This document shows, in pieces, positions 1 through 7,392 of a stretch of DNA of 64,000 nucleotides. The notes under the pieces are model-generated. The model saw only the letters and a list, made by a program, of their open reading frames with translations. It did not search any database and was not told where the DNA came from. Source of the stretch: Candidatus Binatia bacterium (lineage in GTDB: Bacteria > Desulfobacterota > Binatia > Bin18); NCBI GenBank assembly GCA_951812575.1, contig OX638322.1:2231925-2295924 (forward strand), in the 5' to 3' direction. Numbering within the stretch: position 1 is the stretch's first letter; the number at the start of each line of letters is the position of its first letter. The position numbers and the translations under genes are program-made.

Positions 1-670
1 CTCGACAGTGACCGAGGGTCAGGTAGAGGACTTCTCCCTGACCGCAGGGGTGCAGATAGAGCTGGGGACGCGGGTCGTCATTACCCAGGTCTTCGCGGAC
101 ATAGCCCTCCGATTTGGCGCTATAGCGCGACTCCAGCAGGGTGTGGATTTCCCCATAAAACTCGCAGTAATACGGCTCATCCATGACCTCGAAGGGTTGA
201 ATGCCGCGGACGAGCGGATGGCTGGGGTCGGCGACCGTGACGTGAATGGGCTGAATGGGCGGATGCGACACAAAATGGTTGCCCAGCATGTCAGACAAGG
301 CCGGCGCTTTCCGTGGCGTATCGACCTTGCCCGGAATCACAATCCCGTCGGTCTCCAGGCTTTGGCCGACAAACTCCAGCAGCGCACTCGTGCCGTGCAG
401 GCCAAACCAGCGCCCGCCACTGCTGAGAAACTGCTTGAGACCGTCTTGTTGTTCCGGGGTCGGACACACATCGCAGGTATAGGTGACGAGAAGCCTGGAC
501 TGCCGGATGGCGTCATGGTCGCGGTAATCTTCGGCGACCCGGACGACTATGTCCTCGTGTTCGGCCAGAAGCTTGAGCAATTCAAGTCGCGCAAAATTGG
601 TGTCGTGATACTTGGCGTTACAGATCAGATAGACGTCGATGCGGGTATCCCCATTACTATTTTCTGCCAT
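1..670 (-). CDS. ThuA-like domain protein (partial, 3' end outside window)
   Basis: Reading leftward from the ATG at 670, an uninterrupted frame of about 223 codons runs off the window edge. ThuA-family (trehalose-utilisation-like, glutamine-amidotransferase fold) features are visible: an early D-V-Y-L-I strand, GGRWFGLHGTSAL near residues 90-102, a DEPYYCEFYG stretch near 170-180 and a GEVLYLTLGHCR motif near the visible end, which is the usual ThuA glycine/histidine signature. The start is supported by GAGGAG about 6 nt upstream. The family is often found with sugar or oxidative catabolism genes, but its reaction is generally unproven, so the substrate cannot be named. It is the only leftward gene at this end and transcribes away from the metalloprotease genes. 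Confidence 0.85.
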   Translation of the reverse strand, partial: MAENSNGDTRIDVYLICNAKYHDTNFARLELLKLLAEHEDIVVRVAEDYRDHDAIRQSRLLVTYTCDVCPTPEQQDGLKQFLSSGGRWFGLHGTSALLEFVGQSLETDGIVIPGKVDTPRKAPALSDMLGNHFVSHPPIQPIHVTVADPSHPLVRGIQPFEVMDEPYYCEFYGEIHTLLESRYSAKSEGYVREDLGNDDPRPQLYLHPCGQGEVLYLTLGHCR

Positions 671-690
671 AGCGTTCTCCTCTGGCTGTA

Positions 691-1260
691 GCCTCGACCC
701 TATTATCCAGTTCGTTGAATAGAAAGATATCCCGGAGTGTGACGCTGGGGAAAGAGGCAATCTTCGGTCGTGGTTCAGTTTGCCTTGCCCCCCTCACCCC
801 AGCCCAGGGGCTGAGGTCCCGACAGTTTCGCCGAGACAGGGAATCAAGGGGGAAGGGAACAACAATCACCTCTTGGGAGGGGTGCCGCGTAGCGGCGGAG
901 TGGGTTGTCCTCGGCCCGCCCGCCCCCCCCGCCTGGCGTGCGCTGATGCCTGGGCATACGCAGCACGTCCCTCCAGGGGAGGGCCAGGGAGGGAGAATGT
1001 CAAAGTGCGACACGACCCGTCCGGGTTTTTGCCTGACCGCGCCCGTCCGTCTCTATGAGGGTAGGCTTATTTTTTTATAGAAAGGAGGCGTTCCTGCGTT
1101 TTTTTGTTTGACAGAGACTGCCTATTTCTATTAGAGCTGAATCGATTTTAATAAAAATAAGACGTTCATACGTCCCGTCCCCCGAATCATCCTCCATCTT
1201 TTGGTCGTCAGAGTCGCCCTGCGTGGCTGGATGGTGCTGGGAGCAGAGGAGGAACGAGAG
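691..1260. other. 570-bp intergenic region with promoter-like and palindromic elements
   Basis: No convincing gene. Around 783-850 lies a C/G-rich stretch of the CCCTCACCCC...GGGG type that recurs elsewhere in the window. At 1108-1113 there is a TTGACA hexamer followed after 17 nt by TTAGAG (1131-1136), a possible sigma-70 promoter for the gene starting at 1261. A short dyad, GACGT-TCAT-ACGTC (about 1161-1174), lies between this and the gene and could be an operator. Open frames here are low-complexity and have no recognisable protein. Confidence 0.4.
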
Positions 1261-1887
1261 ATGACGAACTGGTTCAAGGTTCGGTCTGTGTTCAGCGTTC
1301 GGTTGGGCGTACTCGTCGTGAGTGGGGTCCTGCTGCTGCCCCGTCTGGCCGGGGCGACCACCGTCATCGCGCAATCGTTCTCCAGCCTGGTGCAGGAGGC
1401 CGAGGTGATTGCCGTGGGCACCGTGACGGCCATTGAGCACGAGTGGGATGCCGAGCACGCCGCGCCGTGGACCCTGGTCACGTTCGCCGAGTTGGAGGTG
1501 TTGAAAGGGGATGCGCGGCAAACCGAGCTGACCCTGCACATTTTAGGCGGTCCGACGCCGGACGGCCGCGTCCTGCAGATTGCCGGTGCGCCGCAGTTCC
1601 GTCTGGGGGAGCGCCGTATCATTTTTAGTGTCGGCAACCAGCAGTACGAGGTGCCGCTGGTCGGGATGTGGCAGGGGGTGTATCGGGTGGGGTTTGATCC
1701 TGAGCGGGGGGTGGAGACGGTCCACAATCACGCCGGGCAGCCCGTCACCCGGCTGCCGACCGAGGCGGGCGGGATAGTCCACGATGGCGCCTCCGTCCAC
1801 CAGGAGCGGACAACTCAAGCGTCTGCGGCCATGCCGCTGGCCACCTTTCTCGAAAGGATTGAGCAGGAGTTAGGCCATGGTCCGTAA
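1261..1887 (+). CDS. Secreted protein of unknown function, metalloprotease partner
   Basis: 208 residues. The ATG at 1261 is preferred over an upstream in-frame GTG because AGGAGGAACGAGAG directly precedes it and it opens a clear signal peptide (basic start, then a VLVVSGVLLLPRLAGA-type core, cleavage near residue 33). The mature part begins with a TTVIAQSFSSLVQEAEVI segment and looks like a compact beta-rich domain. I do not recognise a named family. It overlaps the following matrixin-type metalloprotease by 11 nt, so the two are translationally coupled and probably work together outside the cytoplasm. An inhibitor, chaperone or co-secreted partner role is possible but not shown by the sequence. 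Confidence 0.8.
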   Translation: MTNWFKVRSVFSVRLGVLVVSGVLLLPRLAGATTVIAQSFSSLVQEAEVIAVGTVTAIEHEWDAEHAAPWTLVTFAELEVLKGDARQTELTLHILGGPTPDGRVLQIAGAPQFRLGERRIIFSVGNQQYEVPLVGMWQGVYRVGFDPERGVETVHNHAGQPVTRLPTEAGGIVHDGASVHQERTTQASAAMPLATFLERIEQELGHGP

Positions 1888-4462
1888 GCCAGGTCTGTCC
1901 TGCTCGTGGGGGCGGTTGCTGCTCGGGGTCCTGCCGGTGCTGCTGCTCCTGGCGTGGGGGCTGCGTGGCAGCCACGCCTTTGTCCAAAACACCTCCGGCG
2001 GGGTGGGTATTTTCCGGCCGGACTCCGAGGCCACGCTCAGCCTGCACGTGGGGTGCCCTGACGAGCCGCTCTCCGAATGGGGGCCGTGCTGGGATGATGC
2101 GGCGGAACATGCGGCACAGGAGTGGAACACAGCGGGAGCCGATTTCACGTTTCATATCCAGTCGCCCAGTCAGACGCCTAGTTCGCCGTCGTGTAACATT
2201 GTGTATGGCATCAACTCCGTCGCCTGGACGGATCAGTGCGACAACATAACACTACCTCTCTCCACGCTGGCTAGGACGTATATTGGGGCCTCCAGCACAG
2301 GCGAAATAATCGGTAGCAACACGTTTTTTAATAGCGACCATAACTGGAGCACCTATTCGGGGCCATGGAGACCTGCCGAGGCGGATTTCCGTCGGATTGC
2401 GCTGCACGAATTCGGCCATGTCCTGGGTCTCGGTCATCCGGACGAGGCCGGCCAGTCCGTGGATGCCATTATGAACTCTTGGGAAGTCAATACCGAGCAA
2501 CTCCAAGCCGACGATATCGCGGGGATTCGGGCCATCTACGGGCGCCTGATGGCGCCCCTGGCGCCGGTGGTCGTCGGGGTGGACGGCCAGACCGAGGTGG
2601 ATGTGATCGTTATCGGTGCCGATGCGGACATGCTCACGCTGACGGCGGCCTCGTCCAACACGACCATTGCCACCGTGGCGGTAGATGGGCAGACGCTGAC
2701 TGTCACCGGGGAGGCCCTGGGGCAGGCGACGATCACGCTGACGGTGGATGACGGGACGGCCACGACGACAACGACCTTCGGAGTCACAGTAGCGGTCGAT
2801 GCGGCGTTTAGCGGAGTAGGTGCGGGGGCGGAGCACAGTTGTGGGCTGGGGGTGGATGGGAGGGTGGAGTGCTGGGGCGCCGACGACAAGGGGCAGGTGA
2901 GCGCGACGCCGCCCGGCCCGGACTTTGTGGCGGTGAGTGGGGGGTGGAAGCAGGTCTGCGGGGTGCGGGCCGATGGGCGGGCAGTGTGCTGGGGGCGGGA
3001 CGGGGATGGGGAGTCCAGTGTGCCGGTGCCGGAGAGCATGTTGAGTACGGGGGGGGAGCACAGTTGCGGGGTGCAGGCCGATGGGACGCTGGTCTGCTGG
3101 GGTGCGGACACCTATGACCAGGTGAGCGATACCCCCGCCGGCCGTTTTGTGGGGGTGAATGCGGGACTGTATCACAGTTGCGGGGTGCAGGCCGATAACA
3201 CCCTGGCGTGCTGGGGTGCGGACTCTGCGGGGCAGGTGGGCGAGACGCCCGGCGGCGGTTTTTTTCTGGCGGTGAGTGCGGGGGGGGAGCACAGTTGCGG
3301 GCGGGCGCGGGGGGACAGGCTGGCGTGCTGGGGGGACGACACCTTTGGGCAGGTGAGCGGGACGCCGCCCGAGGCCGACTTTGTGGCGGTGAGTGCAGGG
3401 ATGTGGCACAGCTGCGCGGTGCGGCGCGACGCCAGCCTGGCGTGCTGGGGGCTCGACAGCTATGACGCGATCAGCGATACGCCCACGGGTGCCTTTGTGG
3501 CGGTGAGTGTGGGGGTATCGTACAGCTGCGCGGTGCAGACCGACGGCCGCCTGGCGTGCTGGGGGCGCAACAACTATCGGCAAGTCAGCGATTGGCCCCC
3601 GGGTGCCTTTGTGGCGGTGAGTGCGGGCTATTTTCACAGTTGCGGGCTGCGGGCGGATGGGACGGTGGCGTGCTGGGGGCGGGACGACTCTGGGCAGGTG
3701 AGTGGGGTGCCGTCCGAGGCGACCTTTGTGTCGGTGAGTGCGGGGGGGAATCACAGTTGCGGGGAGAAGAGCGATGGGACGGTGGTCTGCTGGGGCGCCG
3801 ACACCGACAACCAGGTGAGCGCGACGCCCCCCACCCCCCTGTTCGACGCCCTCTTTCGCGTGGTGGATGCGGGGCGCAAGCACAGTTGCGGGGTGCAGAG
3901 CAGTGGCACGGTCACCTGCTGGGGCTGGAGGCACTATGGGCAGACCCGGGTCCCGGCGGCTCTCCGGGACGCCGAGTTTCTGTCGGTGAGTGCGGGGGGG
4001 AATCACAGTTGCGGGGTGCGGGACGATCTCACCCTGGCGTGTTGGGGTCGCAACGACTTTAACCAAACGACCAATACGCCCGACGGGTCGTTTAGCCAGG
4101 TGAGTGTGGGGATGTGGCACAGCTGCGGGGTCAAGCTCGATGGCAGCGTGGCGTGCTGGGGGCGCAACAACCATCAGCAGGTGAGCGATACGCCCACCGG
4201 CACCTTTAGCCGGGTGAGTGCGGGGTGGGATTTCAGCTGTGGGGTGCGGACGGAGGGGACGGTCGCGTGCTGGGGCCGGGACGCCTATCAGCAGGTGAGC
4301 GATCTGCCTGGCGGTACCTTTAGCCGGGTGAGTGTGGGGCAGTATCACGGCTGCGGGGTGCGGACCGATGGCGAGATCATCTGTTGGGGCCGTAACAACC
4401 AGGGTCAGGCTCCAACCAACACCTATGGCGAGTCCACGCCTCCAGACGCGCTAACAAACTAG
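1877..4462 (+). CDS. Secreted matrixin-type metalloprotease with Ig-like domain and 14 RCC1-like repeats
   Basis: 861 residues. An N-terminal signal peptide (LLLGVLPVLLLLAWGL core) is followed by a matrixin/metzincin catalytic domain (about residues 35-220) with the zinc site HEFGHVLGLGH beginning near residue 177 and a Met-turn AIMNS. Then comes a bacterial Ig-like (BIG2-type) domain (about 225-310), and the rest is a chain of roughly 40-residue RCC1-like repeats, each carrying a SCGV...CWG core. I count 14 CWG units, probably forming one or two seven-bladed propellers. A pair of cysteines in each repeat suggests disulfides and export. The RCC1 part is normally a protein-interaction platform, so targeting the protease to a surface or substrate is a reasonable inference. 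The start overlaps the preceding secreted protein gene by 11 nt. Confidence 0.92.
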   Translation: MVRKPGLSCSWGRLLLGVLPVLLLLAWGLRGSHAFVQNTSGGVGIFRPDSEATLSLHVGCPDEPLSEWGPCWDDAAEHAAQEWNTAGADFTFHIQSPSQTPSSPSCNIVYGINSVAWTDQCDNITLPLSTLARTYIGASSTGEIIGSNTFFNSDHNWSTYSGPWRPAEADFRRIALHEFGHVLGLGHPDEAGQSVDAIMNSWEVNTEQLQADDIAGIRAIYGRLMAPLAPVVVGVDGQTEVDVIVIGADADMLTLTAASSNTTIATVAVDGQTLTVTGEALGQATITLTVDDGTATTTTTFGVTVAVDAAFSGVGAGAEHSCGLGVDGRVECWGADDKGQVSATPPGPDFVAVSGGWKQVCGVRADGRAVCWGRDGDGESSVPVPESMLSTGGEHSCGVQADGTLVCWGADTYDQVSDTPAGRFVGVNAGLYHSCGVQADNTLACWGADSAGQVGETPGGGFFLAVSAGGEHSCGRARGDRLACWGDDTFGQVSGTPPEADFVAVSAGMWHSCAVRRDASLACWGLDSYDAISDTPTGAFVAVSVGVSYSCAVQTDGRLACWGRNNYRQVSDWPPGAFVAVSAGYFHSCGLRADGTVACWGRDDSGQVSGVPSEATFVSVSAGGNHSCGEKSDGTVVCWGADTDNQVSATPPTPLFDALFRVVDAGRKHSCGVQSSGTVTCWGWRHYGQTRVPAALRDAEFLSVSAGGNHSCGVRDDLTLACWGRNDFNQTTNTPDGSFSQVSVGMWHSCGVKLDGSVACWGRNNHQQVSDTPTGTFSRVSAGWDFSCGVRTEGTVACWGRDAYQQVSDLPGGTFSRVSVGQYHGCGVRTDGEIICWGRNNQGQAPTNTYGESTPPDALTN
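2810..4420 (+). repeat. Coding tandem repeat of RCC1-like units
   Basis: About 14 tandem units of 105-120 bp encode the propeller of the metalloprotease. Recurrent DNA words are CACAGTTGCGGGGTGC, GCGTGCTGGGG and GTGGCGGTGAGTG. Adjacent units are similar but not identical, so the array is ageing, although it may still change copy number by slippage or recombination. Confidence 0.85.
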
Positions 4463-4744
4463 AACAGGACCACCAGGCGGCCGGTCAGTGCGTCGAAGAT
4501 GGCCGTGGCCACGCCGCGGGCGCCGACGCGGCATCCAGGCGGTCAGCCCCTGGGCGCCGGCGCGCCAATCGAGCCGCGGATTGGCCACAAACCGTTGCAG
4601 GCGGCGCTCCACCGTGTCGGGCTTGCCCAGGGTGGGCAGCGCTTCGGCGACTCCGCGTTGCGAACACCGCCGGGCGACGGCGACGCCCCTGGGGAATCTG
4701 GCGTGCAACTGTGGCCATCCACTGATATCCTGCGCGCTGTTGAC
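4451..4744 (-). pseudogene. Degenerate transposase fragment
   Basis: Between two stops, the minus strand gives about 97 codons that resemble the N-terminal part of a DDE transposase. It contains LHARFPR, then a V-A-RRCSQRGVAEALPTLG helix and VERRLQRFVANPRLDW, a pattern seen in IS4-like transposase N-termini. There is no ATG, RBS or DDE catalytic core, and the piece overlaps the 3' end of the metalloprotease gene by a few bases. I read it as a decayed insertion-sequence remnant. The family assignment is tentative and rests on motif memory only. Confidence 0.4.
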
Positions 4745-5019
4745 TCAGGTGAATCTCCCGGGACTGTGGTTTTGTAAGAGGACCCACCATGTCCCGGCCA
4801 ACCCGCATGAGTCAACGCTCCCAAACTGTCGGGGCCTCAGCCCGCCAGGGGAGAGGGCTGGGGTGAGGGGTAGGGCTCGGGTAGGGAGCGCGACGCCGGC
4901 TGAGGGCAAGGACGGTTTGAAATTGAATCGCTACCCCATCTTCACACATCTTTGCACCGTGGCCTGGGAGTGCTATGCCGTCAGTATTGAAACGTATTCT
5001 CAGCTCTCAGGAGGGGACT
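4745..5019. other. Intergenic stretch with CTCTCCC-type palindrome
   Basis: No gene seen. Around 4843-4880 is one copy of the dispersed palindromic element (CCAGGGGAGAGGG followed by GGGGTGAGGGGTAGGG). The last bases carry the RBS (AGGAGGGG) of the BNR-repeat gene. Confidence 0.5.
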
Positions 5020-6018
5020 ATGGAAAACGGACATACTATTTGTGTCGGAACTGTCGGTGCCGGGGTATGGTATAGCTCGGATAGTGGCACTCGTTGGCGG
5101 CGGAGTCGTATGAAGCTGCCGTTCTACGCCGAACCAGGGGAAATCCAAATTCGCTCACTGGTCGTATCTCCGCACAACCCCAACGTGGTGTATGCCGGTT
5201 CCGAGGTGGGGCTGTATCGGAGCGAGGACAAGGGTGCGGTCTGGGAATTGGTGGAATCCCCCGCCGACGGCAAACAAATCTGGTCCATTGCCGTGCATCC
5301 TGACGACCCGAACGTTGTCCTTATTGGGACTAAACCTCCGTGTGTCTTTCGTACCAGGGACGGTGGTCAGAACTGGGAAGAGCTGCCCATCAATGCGGCC
5401 GAGCGTTGCCTGGCCGGTGCACCCAAGGTCACCAACCTTCTTTTTGATCCGCGCGACTCCGGCACGGTCTGGGCCAGTGTTGAGATCGACGGCATCCATC
5501 GGAGTCTCGATGGCGGCGACACCTGGGAGCATCTGCCCGCCCTGGGCGACAGCGAGCTGAGCCAGGATATCCACGGTCTGACCATCAGTCCCGACCCGCA
5601 CCGAAAAATCATCGCCACCACCCCGGATGGTATCTGGACCAGCACGGACGAAGGCCAGAGCTGGACGCTGCACGGTTTTCCACGTTTCTCCGAGCGAGGC
5701 ATTTCATACTGTCGTGGCGTGGCGCTGAAAGCCGACGATCCCAACGTCATGTTTGTGGGCAATGGCGATTTCATTCCGGGCAAGGTCGGAGCCATCCAGC
5801 GTTCGACCGACGGCGGGCAAACCTGGCAGGCCGCCCCCTTACCAGTGGTGCCAAACTCGACCATGTACTGGTTTGCCACGCATCCGGCGGACCCCGACTT
5901 TATCGTGGCCAACAGCCTGCACGGCTATGTCTACACCAGTCAGGACGGCGGAGCGTCGTGGACCAAATCCGAACGAGAGTTCGGCGAAGTCCGGGCCTTA
6001 GCCTGGGTACCAAATTAA
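5020..6018 (+). CDS. BNR/sialidase-type beta-propeller protein
   Basis: 332 residues. The ATG at 5020 is chosen because CAGGAGGGG lies just upstream. An in-frame ATG at 4975 would add a tail with no homology-like features. The protein is a run of BNR (Asp-box) units of the S-x-D-x-G-x-x-W type: SSDSGTRW, SEDKGAVW, TRDGGQNW, SLDGGDTW, STDEGQSW, STDGGQTW and SQDGGASW. That is seven, matching one seven-bladed VPS10/sialidase-like propeller. It has no signal peptide, so it is probably cytoplasmic. The family (photosynthesis-stability-factor-like or exo-alpha-sialidase-like) is diverse, sialidase catalytic residues are not evident, and enzymatic activity should not be assumed. Confidence 0.85.
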   Translation: MENGHTICVGTVGAGVWYSSDSGTRWRRSRMKLPFYAEPGEIQIRSLVVSPHNPNVVYAGSEVGLYRSEDKGAVWELVESPADGKQIWSIAVHPDDPNVVLIGTKPPCVFRTRDGGQNWEELPINAAERCLAGAPKVTNLLFDPRDSGTVWASVEIDGIHRSLDGGDTWEHLPALGDSELSQDIHGLTISPDPHRKIIATTPDGIWTSTDEGQSWTLHGFPRFSERGISYCRGVALKADDPNVMFVGNGDFIPGKVGAIQRSTDGGQTWQAAPLPVVPNSTMYWFATHPADPDFIVANSLHGYVYTSQDGGASWTKSEREFGEVRALAWVPN

Positions 6019-6045
6019 TCTCGTCTGTCTCAAAGAAATTCCTCC

Positions 6046-6075
6046 AACTCCCTCTCTCCTGGTGAGAGAGGGAGG
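6046..6075. repeat. CTCTCTCC palindrome (dispersed element)
   Basis: The sequence CTCCCTCTCTCCTGGTGAGA followed by GAGGGAGG forms a hairpin downstream of the BNR gene. It is one of at least seven related palindromes in the window and may also act as a terminator for the gene ending at 6018. Confidence 0.5.
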
Positions 6076-6202
6076 AAATTGCTATTCAATTGAATTCTGT
6101 GCCATCGGATAACGGCGACAGATTGACCCCTCGTCTCGCCCAAGGTTGTATGGAGACCGAGAAGCGCATATTAAGGGACGATTGCAAAAAACGGAGGCAG
6201 AC

Positions 6203-7363
6203 ATGCAGGCAGCGAGCGATGTGATAACGGGCGATTATGGGGCCGCTGAATCGGCCATGCAGGCGTATCTGCGCGAAGGGGAGAAACGGGCCTATGCGCT
6301 CGATAATCGCGGTCCGATTCGTTTTCACGCCGATGGCAGGGTCCACACCGACATTCTTGATGCCTATTGGAAATATGGCTTCTATGTCTTCGAAGGAGTG
6401 CTCAAGCAAGAGGAACTGAAAGATATCGAAGCCGACCTGTTCGACATCATGGAACGTCTGCCGACCGAACGAGGCTCTGCGGCCGATGCCCAGGGTCGCC
6501 CGGCCCTGGGGGCTGATTGTGAGGCGCGGACGCTGTTCTGGTCCAAACCGCTCGGCGATCCCTTTGGCGGAACCGACCTCGCCAACGGTCGCCATCCGGT
6601 CAAGATGCTGGAGCCCACCCCGGCTTCCGGTCTGCCCCAAGAAGTGGTCTATCTCATAATCGGCTCGCTGCAATTTTCCGAGGCCAGCCTGCGCACCTAT
6701 GCCCATCCGCATCTCCTGGCCGTGGCAGCGGCCGTCAACGGTGAGGATTTTGTTCCGTTCACCGACGCGTTGTTTATCAAAGAGCCGGGCAAAGGAGCCT
6801 CGGTCGCCTGGCATCAGGACGGCACGACACACTGGGACAGTCCGACCTGGGACCAGGGAACCCACGGTTTCAACTTCATGGCCCAGCTCTACGGCTGTAC
6901 CCCGGCAAACGGGGTGTGGGTCGTGCCGGGGACGCATAAAGCCGGGCATATCGATATCACGCAGCGGGTTGCCGAGGCGGGCTCGGAACGTCTGCCGGAT
7001 GCCGTTCCCATGGTGTGCGGTCCGGGTGATGTGGCTATCTCCAACCGGCAATTGCTGCACTGTTCGTTTGCTAATACCAGCCCGGACTGGCGCGTCACGG
7101 TGAACTTTGGCTTTCATCGCCATTCGTCCGTGCTGGGAGTGAAAGGTGGTGGGGTGCATAGCGCCCCAGCCGTCTACGATGAAGAACGTATCCGTACCCG
7201 CTCGCGCGTAATCGGCTATGCCATTGATGCGCGCCGACAGCGCTTCCCGGACGAAACGCCGTTTCCCTATAAGCCGTTTGCCGAATCGGGCGAACGCTAC
7301 TGCTGGGATGCGGAAGCCAAAGCCAGCATGAAGGATTACAATCTGCTGGATTTCAGCATCTGA
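6203..7363 (+). CDS. Phytanoyl-CoA dioxygenase (PhyH) family protein
   Basis: 386 residues. The ATG at 6203 has GGAGG six bases upstream, whereas the longer TTG start at 6146 has none. It is a non-haem Fe(II)/2-oxoglutarate-dependent oxygenase with the facial triad visible: WHQD (H204, D206) and the distal histidine in LLHCSFANTSPDWR (H286), followed by an arginine around 296 for 2-oxoglutarate binding. The family hydroxylates diverse lipids and natural products, and the substrate cannot be read from the sequence. It ends 30 bp from the convergent TonB-receptor gene, with a small hairpin between them. Confidence 0.92.
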   Translation: MQAASDVITGDYGAAESAMQAYLREGEKRAYALDNRGPIRFHADGRVHTDILDAYWKYGFYVFEGVLKQEELKDIEADLFDIMERLPTERGSAADAQGRPALGADCEARTLFWSKPLGDPFGGTDLANGRHPVKMLEPTPASGLPQEVVYLIIGSLQFSEASLRTYAHPHLLAVAAAVNGEDFVPFTDALFIKEPGKGASVAWHQDGTTHWDSPTWDQGTHGFNFMAQLYGCTPANGVWVVPGTHKAGHIDITQRVAEAGSERLPDAVPMVCGPGDVAISNRQLLHCSFANTSPDWRVTVNFGFHRHSSVLGVKGGGVHSAPAVYDEERIRTRSRVIGYAIDARRQRFPDETPFPYKPFAESGERYCWDAEAKASMKDYNLLDFSI

Positions 7364-7369
7364 GGATGG

Positions 7370-7387
7370 ACGGCATAGCGCCGTTTT
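7370..7387 (+). terminator. Putative terminator after PhyH gene
   Basis: ACGGC-ATAGC-GCCGT followed by TTTCT lies between the convergent stop codons of the PhyH gene and the TonB-receptor gene. The stem is only 5 bp, so this is a weak prediction. Confidence 0.35.
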
Positions 7388-7392
7388 CTCCA

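Noticed and set aside
715-1080. Overlapping open frames of about 100 codons in the 691-1260 gap
   Set aside because: Low-complexity Pro/Arg/Gly-rich translations arise from a dispersed palindrome; no RBS or conserved domain.
2252-4348. A 698-codon open frame on the minus strand opposite the metalloprotease
   Set aside because: It is the shadow of the RCC1-repeat gene: composition is His/Pro/Arg-rich and repetitive, with no RBS or recognisable domain, while the plus strand has a full metalloprotease.
2810-4420. Possible CRISPR or non-coding repeat array
   Set aside because: Repeat units are in frame, vary like protein repeats and encode RCC1 units; no spacers of fixed size and no cas genes.
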